Shown here: positions 63,772-64,000 of the stretch, piece after piece | How the letters are laid out: each line of letters begins with the position of its first letter | How positions within the stretch are numbered: the first letter of the stretch is position 1 | From: Bremerella cremea | Lineage (GTDB): Bacteria > Planctomycetota > Planctomycetia > Pirellulales > Pirellulaceae | DNA length: 64,000 bases | NCBI RefSeq assembly: GCF_003335505.1 | Contig: NZ_QPEX01000044.1 | Coordinates: 186,001 to 250,000, forward strand | Direction: 5' to 3' | Position numbers and translations under genes: made by a program | The notes under the pieces: generated by a model | Database searches by the model: none | What the model was told of the DNA's origin: nothing | Seen by the model: only the letters and a program-made list of their open reading frames with translations

Positions 63772-64000
63772 CTAGCCGCTGATATCGAGATGGCTGCCCG
63801 TTTTTCCGACGCCATCTTTGGGAGGGCGGTCGTCGTAAGTCGTTTCCCCTTCGAGTTCCAGTTCCGCAGCTTCCGAGTCTTCTGCGGGATGCTCGGAACG
63901 CTCCCAGGCTCGGCGTCCGTCGGCATCTCGATCCGAGGTCTTTTCGCTCTCGTCGGCGTCGCTAATACCGGCCGCCTGTTCGGCCTTCTCGGTCGCTTCG
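63772..64000 (-). CDS. C-terminal end of a protein that leaves the window
   Basis: A minus-strand frame stays open from the window edge to a stop at 63772-63774 and covers 75 residues. The sequence is acidic and ordered (RRAWERSEHPAEDSEAAELE, then DDRPPKDGVGKTGSHLDISG). It looks like the tail of a cytoplasmic protein, with a GSHLDISG-type ending. The family cannot be told from the tail. The gene's start is outside the window. Confidence 0.7.
   Translation of the reverse strand, partial: EATEKAEQAAGISDADESEKTSDRDADGRRAWERSEHPAEDSEAAELELEGETTYDDRPPKDGVGKTGSHLDISG

Noticed and set aside
1..64000. tRNA, rRNA, CRISPR, integrase or transposase genes
   Set aside because: I scanned the spacers for these and saw no cloverleaf, repeat-spacer array or transposase motif. 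Small RNA genes without such hallmarks could still be missed.

Overview
The window looks like chromosomal DNA of a planctomycete, most likely from the Pirellulales (Blastopirellula/Bremerella/Rhodopirellula type). The evidence is a DUF1559 prepilin-like protein, two PQQ-type beta-propeller proteins, a DUF1570 protein, a Tat-exported Gfo/Idh/MocA oxidoreductase, a DUF1111-like cytochrome, many exported proteins of unknown function, moderate-to-high GC, and long spacers between singly transcribed genes. I see no rRNA, tRNA, CRISPR array, integrase or transposase, so this reads as core chromosome and not as an island. The species assignment is inference.

Layout. 0.5-7.5 kb: two small membrane proteins, enolase, riboflavin synthase, RsmA/KsgA, an exported endonuclease/exonuclease/phosphatase-fold protein and a PhoD phosphatase. 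7.8-11.6 kb: a 75-residue protein and a giant fusion of fatty acyl-AMP ligase, acyl carrier protein and alpha-oxoamine synthase. 11.7-25.3 kb: a barrel-like protein, a TraB/GumN-like protein, a TIM-barrel protein, two beta-propellers, ArfB, a UVR-motif protein, the oxidoreductase, an orphan ABC permease, a DUF1570 protein, a dodecin-like protein, a 37-residue membrane protein, an FmdB-type zinc ribbon and NAD(P)H-hydrate epimerase. 25.4-34.2 kb: an SPFH protein with a helical partner, a HEAT lipoprotein, a large exported protein, a DacZ-like diadenylate cyclase, an acetyltransferase, a lipoprotein and a DUF1559 protein. 34.8-48.1 kb: exported hydrolases, MOSC, a di-haem cytochrome, MsrB, an SGNH protein, an OxyR-like regulator, MgtC-like, PDZ and GNAT proteins. 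48.5-54 kb: dnaA with a readable promoter, three poorly characterised genes and nadK. 53.5-59.1 kb: a compact minus-strand run xseA-xseB-ispA-dxs-nadK. 59.2-64 kb: a zincin/NPCBM protein, a DUF374 acyltransferase, dapF, a voltage-gated-type potassium channel and the tail of a gene that leaves the window.

How the genes work together. The clearest unit is the isoprenoid run: dxs makes DXP, ispA elongates prenyl diphosphates, and nadK and the exonuclease VII subunits are carried with them. msrB, the SGNH gene and the OxyR-like regulator may form a redox neighbourhood. The SPFH gene and its helical partner look like a two-gene operon. The FAAL-ACP-oxoamine synthase could activate a fatty acid, hold it and condense it with an amino acid on one polypeptide, giving a sphingoid-base-like aminoketone. 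Its PLP site carries an unusual Asp-to-Asn change, which makes it the most interesting locus here. Other points of interest are the archaeal-type diadenylate cyclase, two large hairpin elements (3707-3780 and 50041-50133) and several enzyme-like proteins with altered active-site residues.
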